Assembly (NCBI GenBank): GCA_024516035.1
Contig: CM044966.1
Location: 1,478,296 to 1,542,295 of the forward strand
From: Bactericera cockerelli
Lineage: Eukaryota > Arthropoda > Insecta > Hemiptera > Triozidae
Length of the DNA: 64,000 bases
Reading direction: 5' to 3'
Below, one piece after another: positions 1 to 10,480 of the stretch. The notes under the pieces are model-generated. The model was not told the origin of the DNA, searched no databases, and saw nothing but the letters and a program-made list of their open reading frames with translations. Position numbers and translations under genes: made by a program. Each line of letters begins with the position of its first letter. Position 1 is the first letter of the stretch.

Positions 1-1220
1 TAGTGCCTTGATCATAATGTATCGACCATTTAGAAGCGAATTTTGAAACAGGATTTAATATCTAGGATTTGTCAGAAAAAGACAAAGAAACGATTGGAAA
101 TTAAATATCAAGGGAAAAAAATGAGTTTATGGTTATTGGATTTTACTAGGTATGTTATTGTTATCTTAGTATTAAAAAAATCTGTTAGAAATTTCTTTTC
201 AAGTTGTATAGTATTATTTAAAATAATCTAATTATTCTTGTACTATAGGTACTCATTTTTGATAAAAGCTGTAAATAAAATTACCTCTTTTATGTTTACA
301 CTAAACAAAAAATACTATTATTTTAAATAGAAAATCATCAGTAGGTACTGCGTTTCAAACTATTAATTTTTTACTGCATAAGTAAAACGTTGCATTGCGA
401 AAATGACACATCTGAATTCCATAGAAAAATATTGTTTTTTTTTATAATTATTTCTATTGAAGCATTATTACTCTATAAGATTAATTCATAAAAATAAAAT
501 GAACGAAGAAAAACCTTATAAATAAAAAATAATCCATATAATTTAAAAAATATTGAAAAACGGTTGTAACAAAAAAGAAGCCTTAAAAACAATAGAAAAA
601 TAATTAAATATTTTAATGAAAAATGAAGTAACCGTTAGCTAACACGACAGAATTTAATTAATAATTAATTTAATCAAAGCTGAAGCAACCGTTAAAACAC
701 CGTAACACAGACGCACCTTGATAACAAAAACTAAAAAATGACCAAGAAACAAGAGAAATAATAAACGATAGTAAAAAAAAAAACTAAAACAGAGAAATAA
801 TATAGGTACGATAAAAAATTAAATTAAATAACACTAAAACCAGAGAAACAATAAAGGCAAATGAAAAAAAAAAAAACTAAAACAATGGACCAATAAAAAA
901 CGGAAAAATATAAATTTAATGCTGAACTCAGAAATTCTCTGAAATACTCGAAACTGTTAAAAAACACAAACCTGAAACCTTCTCTTCTTCTGCCGCAGGC
1001 ACAGGCAGACTCCAAAGCCAATATCCTATTTACTACCAGTTCTATGTACGTTATATGTATTTAATGACTATATTTCTATATATATTAGTAACAATAGTAA
1101 ATATACAGGGTAGTATAGATAGGCTGCACAAATTATCGTATTTTTTTTTTTTTTACTATCGGAAGATTTTTTTTTCCTCTTTTGTTTTTCTTTCACATTT
1201 ATCTTTTTAATGTTCACAAT

Positions 1221-1224
<4 letters not shown>
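1..1224. other. AT-rich stretch without recognisable gene
   Basis: I see no gene here. Positions 46-66 carry a motif (gaaacaggatttaatatct) that recurs inverted near 45860 and in part at 22646 and 45013. Between about 733 and 900 a loose AACTAAAACAGAGAAATAAT-like unit repeats three times. A long poly(A) tract follows at 1225-1267. Confidence 0.5.
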
Positions 1225-1271
<47 letters not shown>

Positions 1272-1357
1272 TGTTATATTATACAATATGCTACTTCGGT
1301 AAAGATTACTAGCCGAAATAATTCCAAACTATCAAGAGGTACCCGGAAAACGCCCAA

Positions 1358-1467
1358 AGATTTTTTTCTTATTTTGGTAATAGCATTGCACGTATTAAGA
1401 AATTTTTTTTTCTTATTTTGGTAATAGCATTGCACTGTTTGGGGGGCGCGGGGCCCCCCAAACAGTG
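1358..1467. repeat. Direct repeat followed by GC-rich perfect hairpin
   Basis: A unit of about 34 bp (TCTTATTTTGGTAATAGCAT core) occurs twice, ending near 1391 and 1435. It runs into a perfect inverted repeat at 1433-1467: a 14-bp stem of CACTGTTTGGGGGG with its complement and a 7-nt loop CGCGGGG. The GC-rich hairpin is striking in this AT-rich setting. Its role is unknown. Confidence 0.7.
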
Positions 1468-1895
1468 GGGCCCTTGGCATCTGACAAATCCGCCATATGG
1501 GTTTGGGTAATCTGCTAGTTATAAAAATGAATATTGGTTTCAAACAAAAAAAATCCAGCATGCTACTTATGTATGTCATATCCTGTATAGGTACATGTGC
1601 AGATGGCTCTTGTATTTTTTATAAATATACATAGTTATACAAAATGCATACCATACAAGGTGTCTTTGTTATGATAAAATTTCAAAATGCTTTCTAAGGG
1701 ACTTTTTTTCTACCACTAAAAAGAGAGAAGATCAATTTCTTTCCTTCGCCAAAGAATAAGTCTGGTCATCCAGACGGGCAGCCAGTGTCATAGAGTTCCA
1801 AGTACTGTGCCCATTAGACATGTTTTTTATCTATAAAATTTGAATTTTATTATTTTAATGATGAATCTATTGTAAAATATAAAATTGATTTTTTT

Positions 1896-1952
1896 CTAAT
1901 ACTTAAAAGGTTTTTTTTTAAAGACTTTTCAAATATTTTTAAGTATTAGATT
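1896..1952. repeat. Short inverted repeat in AT-rich repeat
   Basis: TCTAATACTTAAAA and its complement flank a T-rich spacer. The surrounding 1560-2230 looks like decayed transposon sequence with CACCCTGTATA-type ends, but I could not define full borders. Confidence 0.4.
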
Positions 1953-2171
1953 TTTTCTAATACTAAAATAATTATTGTTTTAGTCTCATATCTCCAGGAG
2001 TTGATTCTGAAATTTTCTAAAAAAAAAAAAAGTGGACAGTCGACACCCTGTATATTATAGTAACAAAACCCACAGGTATCGCGACATTACTACCTATGCA
2101 GCCACGAGTTTCACTCTACAGGGTGTTACCCAAATGTTTTATTTCATTTGACGAATGACGAATAATACAAA

Positions 2172-2226
2172 AAAACGAACACAATATTACTTCTGATTTC
2201 TAATATTAGAAATTTCTCGGAAGTAA
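2172..2226. repeat. Palindromic transposon terminus
   Basis: Near-palindrome ACTTCCGATTTC-TAATATTA-GAAATTTCTCGGAAGT. It recurs at about 36790-36848, 42155-42215, 54340-54402 and 60048-60105, each time as the end of a larger repeat. Confidence 0.6.
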
Positions 2227-2244
2227 TATGAATATGAATACTAA

Positions 2245-2365
2245 TATATCGCCTTATTTATAGGATAACTTGTCTTGTCCGGATTCGGTTTCGAACCCAC
2301 AACCTCTGGAAACTCTGGATTCTGGAATTTCAAGAGTGCCGCCTTTACTCAGCTACTGGAACAGA
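2245..2365 (-). mobile_element. SINE-C, partial
   Basis: SINE-C has a tRNA-like head (GGTAAAGGCGGCACTCTG, GGTTCGAAACCCA B box) and a body ending (ATT)n. This copy has lost most of the body. Confidence 0.7.
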
Positions 2366-2397
2366 CTTTATGGCACATCCATTCTTAGAGTGTCTCC

Positions 2398-2656
2398 TCC
2401 AGCCTCCGTGGCGAAATGGTTGAGACTACTGCCCGTAGTCCAGAGATCCCAAGTTCGACTCCCGGTTGGAGCAGACTTTTCAAAGAAAATTCTGTTCCTT
2501 CCAAACATCTGAGGCTAGCATTTTCGGCCCTACCCAGGCTGGGTGAGGGTAATGTGGGTAGCTGGTACGATTCCCAGCGAATGGAGGCTGAAACCCCCGT
2601 CATAACTGCTTCGAATCAGGACGTTAAACCAAATAGAATCAACTGGTCACAATAGA
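2398..2656 (+). mobile_element. SINE-E, near full length
   Basis: The tRNA-like head has anticodon arm GACTACTGCCCGTAGTCC and a GGTTCGA-type B box. The body (CCAGGCTGGGTGAGG ... GCGAATGGAGG ... GACGTTAAACC) is shared with 5S-SINE. It ends CACAATAGATCT. Confidence 0.8.
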
Positions 2657-2714
2657 TCTTAATATAGGTCGGTGTGATAGTTGGTGCTTCTCTTGTGGAA
2701 CTCCAACCTGTCTA

Positions 2715-2727
2715 TAATAATAATAAC

Positions 2728-2760
<33 letters not shown>
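2715..2760. repeat. (AAT)n microsatellite
   Basis: A run of about 15 AAT units with one AAC. It probably grew from a SINE tail. Confidence 0.8.
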
Positions 2761-2761
<1 letters not shown>

Positions 2762-3060
2762 GAGTGTCCTCTACACGGGTATACTGTAGCACATCATATC
2801 CATACAGACCCTGGGTAGTGGCTCGCCCGGCTGTTGGCTTGAGATGTGCGCATAATAGAGTGTCCTCTAGAATTGATTCTGAATTTTGTGTACACATAAA
2901 AAAAAACTTGACCATCTTGTATATTTGTTTTTTTTTTTACAGAATTAATTAGGCAGCTATTGTTTGATATTCCGTTCGCGATTCAAGCCTTGAGTTTTTT
3001 TACTCCCCAACTGGTGTACTAGAGCCAGGTGAAGTTTTACGGTTGCCTTGCGCTTCATTG

Positions 3061-3268
3061 TCTGTCCCGGTAGCTCAGGGGTAAAGGCGGCACTCTGTGA
3101 ATCCAGAGATTCCAGAGGTCGTGGGTTCGAAACTCAGTCGGGGCATGACAAGTTATCTTCCCGTTAGGGATTTTTACCACATAATGATGTATCTTGCGCT
3201 TACTGCTGGAATAATGGGACTTTAGTAGTCTTAATCGGGCAGTATAAAAAAGGCGATATTATTATTCA
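3061..3268 (+). mobile_element. SINE-C, full length
   Basis: Head GTCCCGGTAGCTCAGGGG with A and B boxes. The body runs ATGACAAGTTATC, CACATAAT, CTGGAATAATGGGAC and AATCGGGCAGTATAAA, ending in an ATT tail. Confidence 0.85.
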
Positions 3269-3358
3269 TGTATGAGGAGTGGGTGGTTTTACTAGGCATA
3301 CAGTCCAAGCGGAGTTATCAGGATGCTTATCCCAGAAGTGGCAATTAAAATGGTTGTG

Positions 3359-3482
3359 CTAGCGTCGATGGCGCGTTGAATGCACCGCTTCTCGTAGGAG
3401 CACCGATGTTAAGCAACGTCCAGCGAAGTGAAGACTTCGTGATGCTGGCATTCCGGCCCAACCGAGGCTGTGTTAAGTTGAT
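3359..3482 (+). mobile_element. 5S-SINE, 5S head, truncated
   Basis: Diverged 5S rRNA-like head (GTCGATGGCGCGTTGAATGC, ATGTTAAGCAACGTCCAGCG) and the first bases of the body. It directly abuts an inverted SINE-C head. Confidence 0.7.
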
Positions 3483-3489
3483 GTAGGTA

Positions 3490-3578
3490 GAGGGTTTTTG
3501 AGTTTCGAACTCGCGACCTCTGGAATCTCTGGATTCGCAGAGTGCCGCCTTTACCACCGAGCTACCGGGAGAGACAAA
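3490..3578 (-). mobile_element. SINE-C head, truncated
   Basis: Only the tRNA-like part remains, reading GCTCGGTGGTAAAGGCGGC on the minus strand. Confidence 0.7.
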
Positions 3579-3820
3579 AATTATAGTTGCACACCCCGTA
3601 TACTCAGATATCATTAATTTACCTCCAGGTAACGTTTACATCGGAATTTCATATTTCCTTTCAGCAACGCAGGAGTGATAGGAGCTCAGATAGCAAGGGG
3701 ATGATATCATGGTCTAATATTAGTTTCAGTGCTTCCTAAAATTTTAGCACCCGCTTTCGCAAAATGCACATTGAACAGAAAACTACCTACTGGATTTATT
3801 ACTTTCCATTGCCTATTATG

Positions 3821-4027
3821 TGTGTACCGGTAGCTTAGGGGTAAAGGCGGCACTCTGTGAATCCAGAGATTCGAGAGGTCGTGGGTTCGAAACCCAATCG
3901 GGACATGACAAGTTATCCTCCCATTTGGGATTTTCACCACATAATAATATATCTTGGGTATACAGCTGGAATAATGGGACTTTAATAGTCTTAATCGGGC
4001 AGTATAAATAAAGCGTTAATATTATTT
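3821..4027 (+). mobile_element. SINE-C, full length
   Basis: Head, body and ATT tail match the copy at 3061-3268 closely. Confidence 0.85.
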
Positions 4028-4107
4028 TCATTATAAGGTATAAGATTAATTTTACTATAAAATTTTAACCGGAACAACACGAACATTTTTTTTATTTATA
4101 TACATAT

Positions 4108-4385
4108 AAAAAGATAAGTGTTTCACAGCCTTTTTAATTTCGTAGCCATGAAACAGGAGCTATTGCAGTCGTTTATGGTCTGTGTTGTAGCCTACCCATC
4201 CCGTAGAATTCACCCCCTCTGATGGGCGAGAAGTGACGCAATACTTCCCATTTAGGTGCTGGATCAACACGAGCGCACCGGAAAGTATCCCTTACATGCT
4301 TACAATCAACAGTAACCAAGTTTAGAGAACAAATTTTTCTCGGCGCGGGAATTCGAAACCGGAGCCTTCCGCAGAAGAACATTGA
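4108..4385 (-). mobile_element. SINE-A, near full length
   Basis: SINE-A has a tRNA-Gly-like head (in good copies CTCGCTTGCCATGCGGAAGG, GGTTCGATCCCC). The body includes GGGATACCTTCCGGTGCGCT, CATCAGAGGGGAGGCATAC and CTGTTTCATGGCTACGAAAT. The head of this copy is diverged. Confidence 0.75.
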
Positions 4386-4397
4386 ATGTCCTCAGTT

Positions 4398-4800
4398 TGA
4401 GCACCCCTGGTTCCATGGTGCCCGCAGGTCTGAGCTGACTTCATCTGTCGGGCTCTCCCAGGTCCGTTAAGTTAGCCCTACCATATTTCAATTTGGACTG
4501 TTTGAAAATGGCTCTTATTCAACTAAGACATGCTGAAATTTGCAGTTTTCGCTTTGTTAAAAAGCTATGGACAAATCCTTGGGTTCCTCAGGTTTGGGAT
4601 TGGCTGTATTTGGGATTGGTTCATTAAAAAAGAAAAATGTACGCCATTTAATTTAGTTTTTGAATATTTGGGAATGGCTATGAGATTTTTCATCGATTGA
4701 AATTAGAAACTAATGATCGGATTCATTTGACAGGGTCTACGTTTTATTTTACATTAGCGCCTGTCAACTTAAGTACGTATGCAATGTGCTGTGATTTTAG
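4398..4800. other. Unique-looking spacer
   Basis: I see no gene or clear repeat before the CT tract. GGATTGGCTGTATTTGGG has a small internal direct repeat. Confidence 0.4.
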
Positions 4801-4814
4801 ACTCTTCTCTCTCC

Positions 4815-4877
<63 letters not shown>

Positions 4878-4926
4878 CTCTCTCTTTTCTCTCTCTTCTA
4901 ATCTCTCTCGTCTCTCTCTCTCTCTA
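4800..4926 (+). repeat. (CT)n microsatellite, interrupted
   Basis: About 125 bp of CT repeats with scattered interruptions. Confidence 0.9.
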
Positions 4927-4937
4927 TTGTTTTTTTG

Positions 4938-5130
4938 TTTACCGTCGCTTGCAACTGCATGGTCAAATTCGGACGGAGGTTTTACCCTCCATTAGCTGGA
5001 AACTCACAAACCAGCTACTCGACTGAAACTCACTCAGCCTGAGTAGGGACGGGAATAGCGAGCATCACAATAATTCGTAGTTTCAATGGTGACTCATCCA
5101 AGTCCTAGCTTCACTGGACGCGGGTTCTAC
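4938..5130 (-). mobile_element. 5S-SINE, diverged
   Basis: The body (CGTCGCTT, CCTCCATT, GGAAACTCACAAACC) and a decayed 5S part are recognisable in reverse. Confidence 0.65.
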
Positions 5131-5189
5131 GATTTTCATTTTATATTCACGCCTGCCAACTTTAATAGATATGCAATGTGCTGTGATTG

Positions 5190-5620
5190 AACACTCCTTT
5201 TTTCACGATAGTAATGAGTGAATAATTTCATTTATTTAATTAAAATACTAAATCAGAAAAGGTGATTTAATTTGAGGATTTAAATAAAAAAGAAGATGGA
5301 CATAAACTGTCCTTAATTGAGTAACATAATCAATACGTTCTGTGTAATAAATGTGTTATTATAATAAAAATAATTATAATATATAATCTGTGTCATTACA
5401 ATAAAAATTATAATATATAATCTGTGTAATTATAACAAAAAATAAATCTTATTAGTGGTAATCATTTTGTGATATCACAACTACTCAAACAACTAAGGCC
5501 GGAATTAATCGACGTTTTTGTAATACCTCTGTGGCGTTAAGTCACGGATTGTGAACTGTTTGAGATCTAGAAAACCGACGCCTGGCATTGACTTGTTTTA
5601 TCAGTAAAAATCAGTATGAA
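5190..5620. other. AT-rich spacer with tandem TATAATCTGTGT units
   Basis: I see no gene. AATAAAAATTATAATATATAAT-type units repeat three times around 5355-5450. Confidence 0.4.
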
Positions 5621-5624
5621 CAGA

Positions 5625-5775
5625 AAAGTGAGAAGTTGTATTTAATGTACATGAATATCAGAACATACCTGGACAGCTGTTTCGAGCTTATTTGCTCTCA
5701 TCAGCAGGTAATAGTTCTGTGTATTCATGTCATCAACTAACCTCTCCATTTTAATCAGTATAAACAGAATAGTGA
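5625..5775 (-). repeat. Repeat K (hairpin-bearing dispersed repeat)
   Basis: It contains CTGATGAGAGCAAATAAGCT and AGCTCGAAACAGCTGTCC. The GAGC-AAATAA-GCTC part can form a small hairpin. Other copies lie at 10758-10890 and 54516-54665. It may be a SINE or LINE tail module. Confidence 0.65.
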
Positions 5776-5799
5776 GCAGTTGTATTCGTTGTATAATTA

Positions 5800-5850
5800 T
5801 ACAATTTACAAGTCCGCCGCCTTATCGATCAAGCTACTGAGGTCGGTCAC
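5800..5850 (-). mobile_element. SINE-F head fragment
   Basis: SINE-F head reads GCTTGATCGATAAGGCGGCG and GACTTGTAAT; only about 50 bp is present here. Confidence 0.6.
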
Positions 5851-5959
5851 GGACAGCGGTAGGTCATGGAGGCTGGGGCTCTTTGTTACATCCTGTATAA
5901 CCGACCTTTGGTCGAACTTTCAGAATCTACACGATCCCTTAACTCGAAGGGATCGTGTA

Positions 5960-6184
5960 TGTTTAGTTGGTAGTCAAGTGCATTGGTAGTCAAGTGGTTA
6001 ACGCGCTAGTCTGGTAATCCAGGTAGCGTAGGGATCCGTTGGTTCGAATCCCACCCAGTGCAAGAATTTTTCTTCATTAATTTGAGTTTGTGACCACATA
6101 ATAATAAGACTCTGAGGGTGAGTGGTAGAAAATGCTTTGAGCATTAACCTCGCCTAATAGTTACCTTCCACTATTATTATTATT
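5960..6184 (+). mobile_element. SINE-B, full length
   Basis: SINE-B has head GGTAGTCAAGTGGTTAACGC and B box GGTTCGAATCCC. The body contains TTTGAGTTTGTGACCACA, GGTGGTAGAAAATGCTTTGA and GGTTACCTTCCACT, with an (ATT)n tail. Confidence 0.85.
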
Positions 6185-6239
6185 AATTAATCTAATCTTG
6201 TTTCATAATTTAGTGCTACGTGCCTGGTGGACACTGGGT

Positions 6240-6430
6240 CCATACACTGGAAACTCACAAACCAGCTACTCAAGTTACCCTCATCCAGCCTGAGTGGGGC
6301 CGGGAATAGCATCACGCGGGTTCGAATTAGAATTGTCATCCATCCAAGTCCTAACCTTGCTAGACGTTGCATAATTTCAGTGGTTGAACGAGAACTGGTG
6401 TATTGAATGTGTGATGTGTGTGTCGACGCC
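6240..6430 (-). mobile_element. 5S-SINE variant
   Basis: The body and diverged 5S part (ATCCATCCAAGTCCTAACCT) are present. It is the same subfamily as 8158-8330. Confidence 0.65.
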
Positions 6431-6468
6431 GACGATTTTCATTATTTTTTTCGATTTAAGAATTAATT

Positions 6469-6735
6469 TGGAATGATGATTTCATGGAGTTTGTTTTTAT
6501 TTTTTTGATTTATAAACAATTCGATCAAGGTTTATTTACATTCAATTTTTTTAACAATGAGCATAATATTATAAGTTATAAACAAAGCCTGATCAAGGGT
6601 GGTGATAATGCTTTCGACATTCTCTCCCTTATTTATCTTGGAGGCAACTACCTATGTTATATATTGGTCAAGGGGCATTGACCATAATTATTAGTCTCAT
6701 AACATAAAACAACATGAGTCTATTAGCTCTTTTAA
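6469..6735. repeat. Repeat N (unclassified dispersed repeat)
   Basis: Shares ATGATGATTTCATGGAG, TTGGTCAAGGGG and CATAAAACAACATGAGTCTA with 22245-22410. No coding capacity seen. Confidence 0.5.
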
Positions 6736-6739
6736 TTCA

Positions 6740-7190
6740 TAGGTATTAAGGATATTATCCTAGGATATAATGTATAATAATAATCCCCCAAAAATATCAC
6801 TTCGTGACATAAAAAAAATCCCGCCAAGTCGTTCATCAAAAATAATTCAGTTCCCAAATTCATAATAATAATTTCCAAATTCATAACACTTTCGATAGAG
6901 CTAATATTTTTTTTTCAGTCAAAGTCCGTTGAGTATAACTTGTTTCACTACTTTTGGGACACCCTGTATAAATTTCAATTCCGCCAAAAAATGGATGATT
7001 TTGCGTTAGAACTTCATACAAAAATTCAAGTCTTCTTGAGCCGTTGAAAAGATAAAATACGTTCCGGGACTTTTCGCTCACTCTGTACGTAGGTATGTAC
7101 ATACATAATATTATGTACATACATAGGTATATATTATAGGTTCATACATAGTTTCATCAGGCACGGCCGGTGAGAAAATGCGTTGGGGGT
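6740..7190. other. Decayed transposon-like spacer
   Basis: Contains GGGACACCCTGTATAAATTT, an end typical of mariner-like repeats, and short inverted runs of TATGTACATA. No gene seen. Confidence 0.4.
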
Positions 7191-7203
7191 GCTACCACAT
7201 AGA

Positions 7204-7338
7204 CCCGACTAAAACGGGATTAGCCAGCGTCGATGGCATGTTGAATACACCGGTTCCCTTCAGAACACCGAAGTTAAGCGACATCCAGCGAGGTTAAGAC
7301 TTGGATGGGTGACCATTCAAATTCTAATTCTCGTGACG
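7204..7338 (+). mobile_element. 5S-SINE head only
   Basis: A well-kept 5S-like segment (AAGTTAAGCGACATCCAGCG; GACTTGGATGGGTGACC, the 5S internal promoter) ends at CTCGTGACGCG without the body. A SINE-F tail fragment follows (7345-7395). Confidence 0.8.
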
Positions 7339-7399
7339 CGTATATTTAGTTTGAGTTGTGATATCACTCAAGTGATTAACACAAATATGATAACTTTTT

Positions 7400-7737
7400 T
7401 GAAAAATCCAGAATCAACTGTCATAATACCCAAGATACCGCTAGAAACAACTTTCTTGTTTACCAATAAAATAGCTACCTGGTGTGGCAATCACAATAAC
7501 TGTTGGGTGTCGCAATCACATGGGCAACGAACATGCAATACATCTGTATTGAACTGCTGTTTTATGCATGGCTAATTATCGTTTCTACATATGCAAAGAA
7601 CATAAAACATACCTCAAACACCTGTTGAATAACATTTTTACTATCATACGCCTTTCATTATGATACATATAGCTTGCATTATTATCCGTAGATTTACAGC
7701 TATGCATAATTTATGTCACTGTAAATAATAGTAGGTA
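7400..7737. other. Spacer without recognisable gene
   Basis: I see no gene or repeat I can name here. Confidence 0.4.
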
Positions 7738-7739
7738 GA

Positions 7740-7975
7740 AGTCACCGAGTGAGTTAGGGCGCTAGGGATTGCACGTACGGTGACCTGGGTTCGATCCCAA
7801 GCGGGGCCGGATTTATTCTGCTCTGTTTTTGGGTGTTCGTGGTGCACTCATACCTCGTGAGGAAAAATTAGCAGCTGCTTTAATGTGACCAGCGAATAGT
7901 GGCGGAATTATGGGCAAAAATAAGATATTAGGATATATTAAAAGATATATGGGAAAAAGTCCTATAATTCTACGC
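7740..7975 (+). mobile_element. SINE-D
   Basis: SINE-D head reads GCGCGCTAGGCATTGCAC and GACCTGGGTTCGATCCC. The body includes ACTCATACCTCGTGAGGAAA, CAGCGACCAGTGGCGGAAT and AGTCCTATAATTCTGCGCTA. Confidence 0.8.
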
Positions 7976-7977
7976 TA

Positions 7978-8088
7978 CCCAGGGATTTTTACTACATAAT
8001 AATACGTATTGGGCTTACTTCTGGAATAATGGGACTAAAATAATAGTCCTAATCGGGCAGTATAAATAAGGCGATATTATTATTATCA
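7978..8088 (+). mobile_element. SINE-C tail
   Basis: Only the 3' half (CTGGAATAATGGGAC, AATCGGGCAGTATAAA, ATT tail) remains, fused to the end of SINE-D. Confidence 0.7.
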
Positions 8089-8157
8089 TTTAACAGCTGA
8101 TATAAATGCGCTGTGATTATTGTTTGAAATTCCACGAGAGGACGTGTAAATGGATAG

Positions 8158-8330
8158 TACCTGGTGGACAGTGGATCCATACACTGGAAACTCATAAACC
8201 AGCTACTCAAAATACCCTCATCCAGCCTGAGTGGGGCCGGGAATAGCATCACGCGGGTTCGAATTAGAATTGTCATCCATCCAAGTCCTAACCTTGCTAG
8301 ACGTTGCTTAAGTTGAGTGGTTAAACGAGA
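8158..8330 (-). mobile_element. 5S-SINE variant
   Basis: Same subfamily as 6240-6430. The flanking sequence GAAATTCCACGAGAGGACGT recurs near 9640. Confidence 0.65.
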
Positions 8331-8339
8331 AGTGTATTC

Positions 8340-8445
8340 AAATCGTGATAAATCACAACTACGCAAACTCGGTTTACTAAATATTTGTTTAACCTGGGAC
8401 TTGAACTGCCGACTTCTAGACTACATGCCTACCACCTCATGAAGC
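8340..8445 (-). mobile_element. SINE-F, diverged
   Basis: ATCACAACTACGCAAACTCG and AACCTGGGACTTGAACTGCC match SINE-F in reverse with many changes. Confidence 0.5.
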
Positions 8446-8449
8446 AAGC

Positions 8450-8780
8450 TTTCTTTCTTTTTTGTTTATTTATTAAATACCAAAATGGCTCTAACAGCGC
8501 TCTTAAAAGCATCTATTTCAGCCTGCCCATTGAATTCATTCTCTTGCGAAAACCGGTTGAATTGCCAAGGTATGCAGTCAGCTATGTATGTACCATTGTA
8601 GCTATAAACATATATATGAACCATTGTAGTCGTAGCTATGTATGAAACTGGGGCGTGACCGGTGCTAAGGAGCTGCGGAACTGCAGCACCTCCAGACGAA
8701 TAAGAAAAAGATAGGATTCTCTTAAGTCCTAGCTCTCTTACTCAATGAAAATCATTACACATTTCTCGAATAACTTACTT
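8450..8780. other. Spacer with short inverted repeat
   Basis: GGTGCTAAGGAGCTGC and GCAGCACC form a small hairpin near 8661-8690. I see no gene. Confidence 0.35.
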
Positions 8781-9150
8781 AACTTTTTACTTTTCCGTGG
8801 TTGCGGCGTCAACGACCATAATATATGCCTGTTCTATGAGCTGAAACCATGTTTTTCTATCTCTAGCAATCTCTTCCCATTCGTATTCCTACCTCTTCTA
8901 AATCCTACCTATATTGTCAATCCAACGTGTTCTAGGTCTTCCCCTTGATCGGTGTCCTTCAAATCTTTCTAGGAATGATGTTTTTATTAGAGAATCATTG
9001 TTCATACATCATCCTTGATAAATGTCCTGCCCAATTAAGTCTGCGTTTTTTAAATACTTGAATAAAGTTTGGATAATGATATTTTTCATCCAATTCTTTT
9101 CTCTTCAATATTCTCGATGCTTTAAATTGGTCATCAAATTTCTCGAATAA
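8780..9150 (-). mobile_element. Non-LTR retrotransposon relic, C-terminal part of the RT ORF
   Basis: Minus-strand translation in broken frames gives RRLNWAGHLSRM, then GRPRTRWIDNI, then EIARDRKTWFQLIEQA. These are the W-GH-RM and GRPxxRWxD motifs at the end of many insect LINE polyproteins. Stops and frame changes show it is dead. Confidence 0.7.
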
Positions 9151-9224
9151 TGAATGCATAAATCACATGATTGGTAAGGTAATCAAACTCTTTACATACT
9201 GAGAAGAGCTACTCTATAAATCCC

Positions 9225-9261
<37 letters not shown>

Positions 9262-9512
9262 GTGGGGTTTAACGTCGCTTTCAACTGCCATGGTCATATC
9301 ACGACGGGGGTTTTACCCTCCATTCGCAGGAAACTCACAAACCTGCTACTCACATTGACCTCACCCAGCCTGAGTGGGGCCGGGAAAAGCCAGCGTCACG
9401 AGAATTAGAATTTGAATGGTCACCCATCCAAGTCTTAACCTCGCTGGATGTCGCTTAACTTCGGTGTTCTGAAGGGAACCGGTGTATTCAACATGCCATC
9501 GACGCTGGCTAG
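9225..9512 (-). mobile_element. 5S-SINE, full length with long poly(A) tail
   Basis: The complete body and 5S head are present. The tail reads as a poly(T) of about 35 on the plus strand. It is nearly identical to copies at 10481 and 18328. Confidence 0.85.
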
Positions 9513-9527
9513 AGAAACCTTTACAAG

Positions 9528-9618
9528 AGAAACGCGCGCGATTAGCTCAGTGGTTAAGCTCTCGCTTGCCATGCGGAAGGTCCAGGATTCTATTCCCCGT
9601 GCCGACAAAAATGTGTAC
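9528..9618 (+). mobile_element. SINE-A head
   Basis: The tRNA-like segment GCGATTAGCTCAGTGGTTAA and TTGCCATGCGGAAGGTCC is complete; the body is missing. Confidence 0.7.
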
Positions 9619-9705
9619 ACTAGTCTATGATTATTTGAAATTCCACAAGAAGACGTGTTAATGGATGGTGCAATAAGATTAGTTAATCTAGTCCTGTTTA
9701 ATAAT

Positions 9706-9818
9706 TCGGGTTCGAATTTGAATGGTCACCCATCCAAGTTCTAGCCTCGCTGGACGTTGCTTAACTTCAGTGACTGGATGAGAACTGGTGTGTTCAACGT
9801 GGCATGCATGTACGCTGG
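9706..9818 (-). mobile_element. 5S-SINE head, diverged
   Basis: ATGGTCACCCATCCAAGTTC and the 5S-like 5' end in reverse are seen, ending at ACGCTGG. Confidence 0.65.
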
Positions 9819-9819
9819 C

Positions 9820-10250
9820 CTAACAATCTCTTTGAAATGGTCTGGAATCTACTGTCAGTCCGTCCGGCTGTTTTGAGATTGATGTGGGAATTTTATTGCA
9901 ATTTACTTCAATCAATAAAATTCTTTGATTCGTGTTGTTTCTCTCAGACTGAGAGGGTCAAGATACAAGATGAGGAGGTATGAAGTTGAAGATGGATGTG
10001 GTGTGATTCAAAATTAGACATTGGCTTTGAAGATGGGAATGAAAGACAATACTTTCCTTATTATAGGATAAAGCAAGAAAAAAAAAATCAAAACATTCTA
10101 AATGTCTAGAAGTGTTTTGACTATAAATTTACACTAGGATGTAAAAGTCAAACATGAATACCATGTTCAAAAAATCTTAAAAAAAATTGAGAAAAAAAAT
10201 GACAATTTTTTTTCTTCAAAAGTCATCAGAAAGTGGCCCACCGGTCATTG
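9820..10250. other. Spacer with MITE-like end
   Basis: TACTTTCCTTATTATAGGAT at about 10049 is the terminal motif of an element also seen at 48566 and 54300. No gene seen. Confidence 0.4.
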
Positions 10251-10480
10251 AGTTGCGTTTAACCGGTGGTGTCTCGTTTCTGTCTCACTTATGATGGCGA
10301 TCTCTTTTTCTCTCTTTTTCAAGTGAAAGTGAGAGTTGGTCAGTTTTGTAAAAACTTGTACTTGGACTTTATATATAATATGTTCTGCCGGAGGGCACTT
10401 CATCAAAGCTGGCACTCTGGTTCTGATGAGAAATGCATACAGGGTGCACTGGTGGTCAAGTGGTCAAATAGAGAGGTTAG

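Noticed and set aside
3061..3140. tRNA genes at the heads of SINE-A to SINE-J
   Set aside because: They have A and B boxes but repeat many times with attached SINE bodies and imperfect cloverleaf stems, so I treat none as a working tRNA gene.
7204..7338. 5S rRNA gene
   Set aside because: Only 5S-like; it shares diagnostic differences with other 5S-SINE heads, and most copies have the SINE body.
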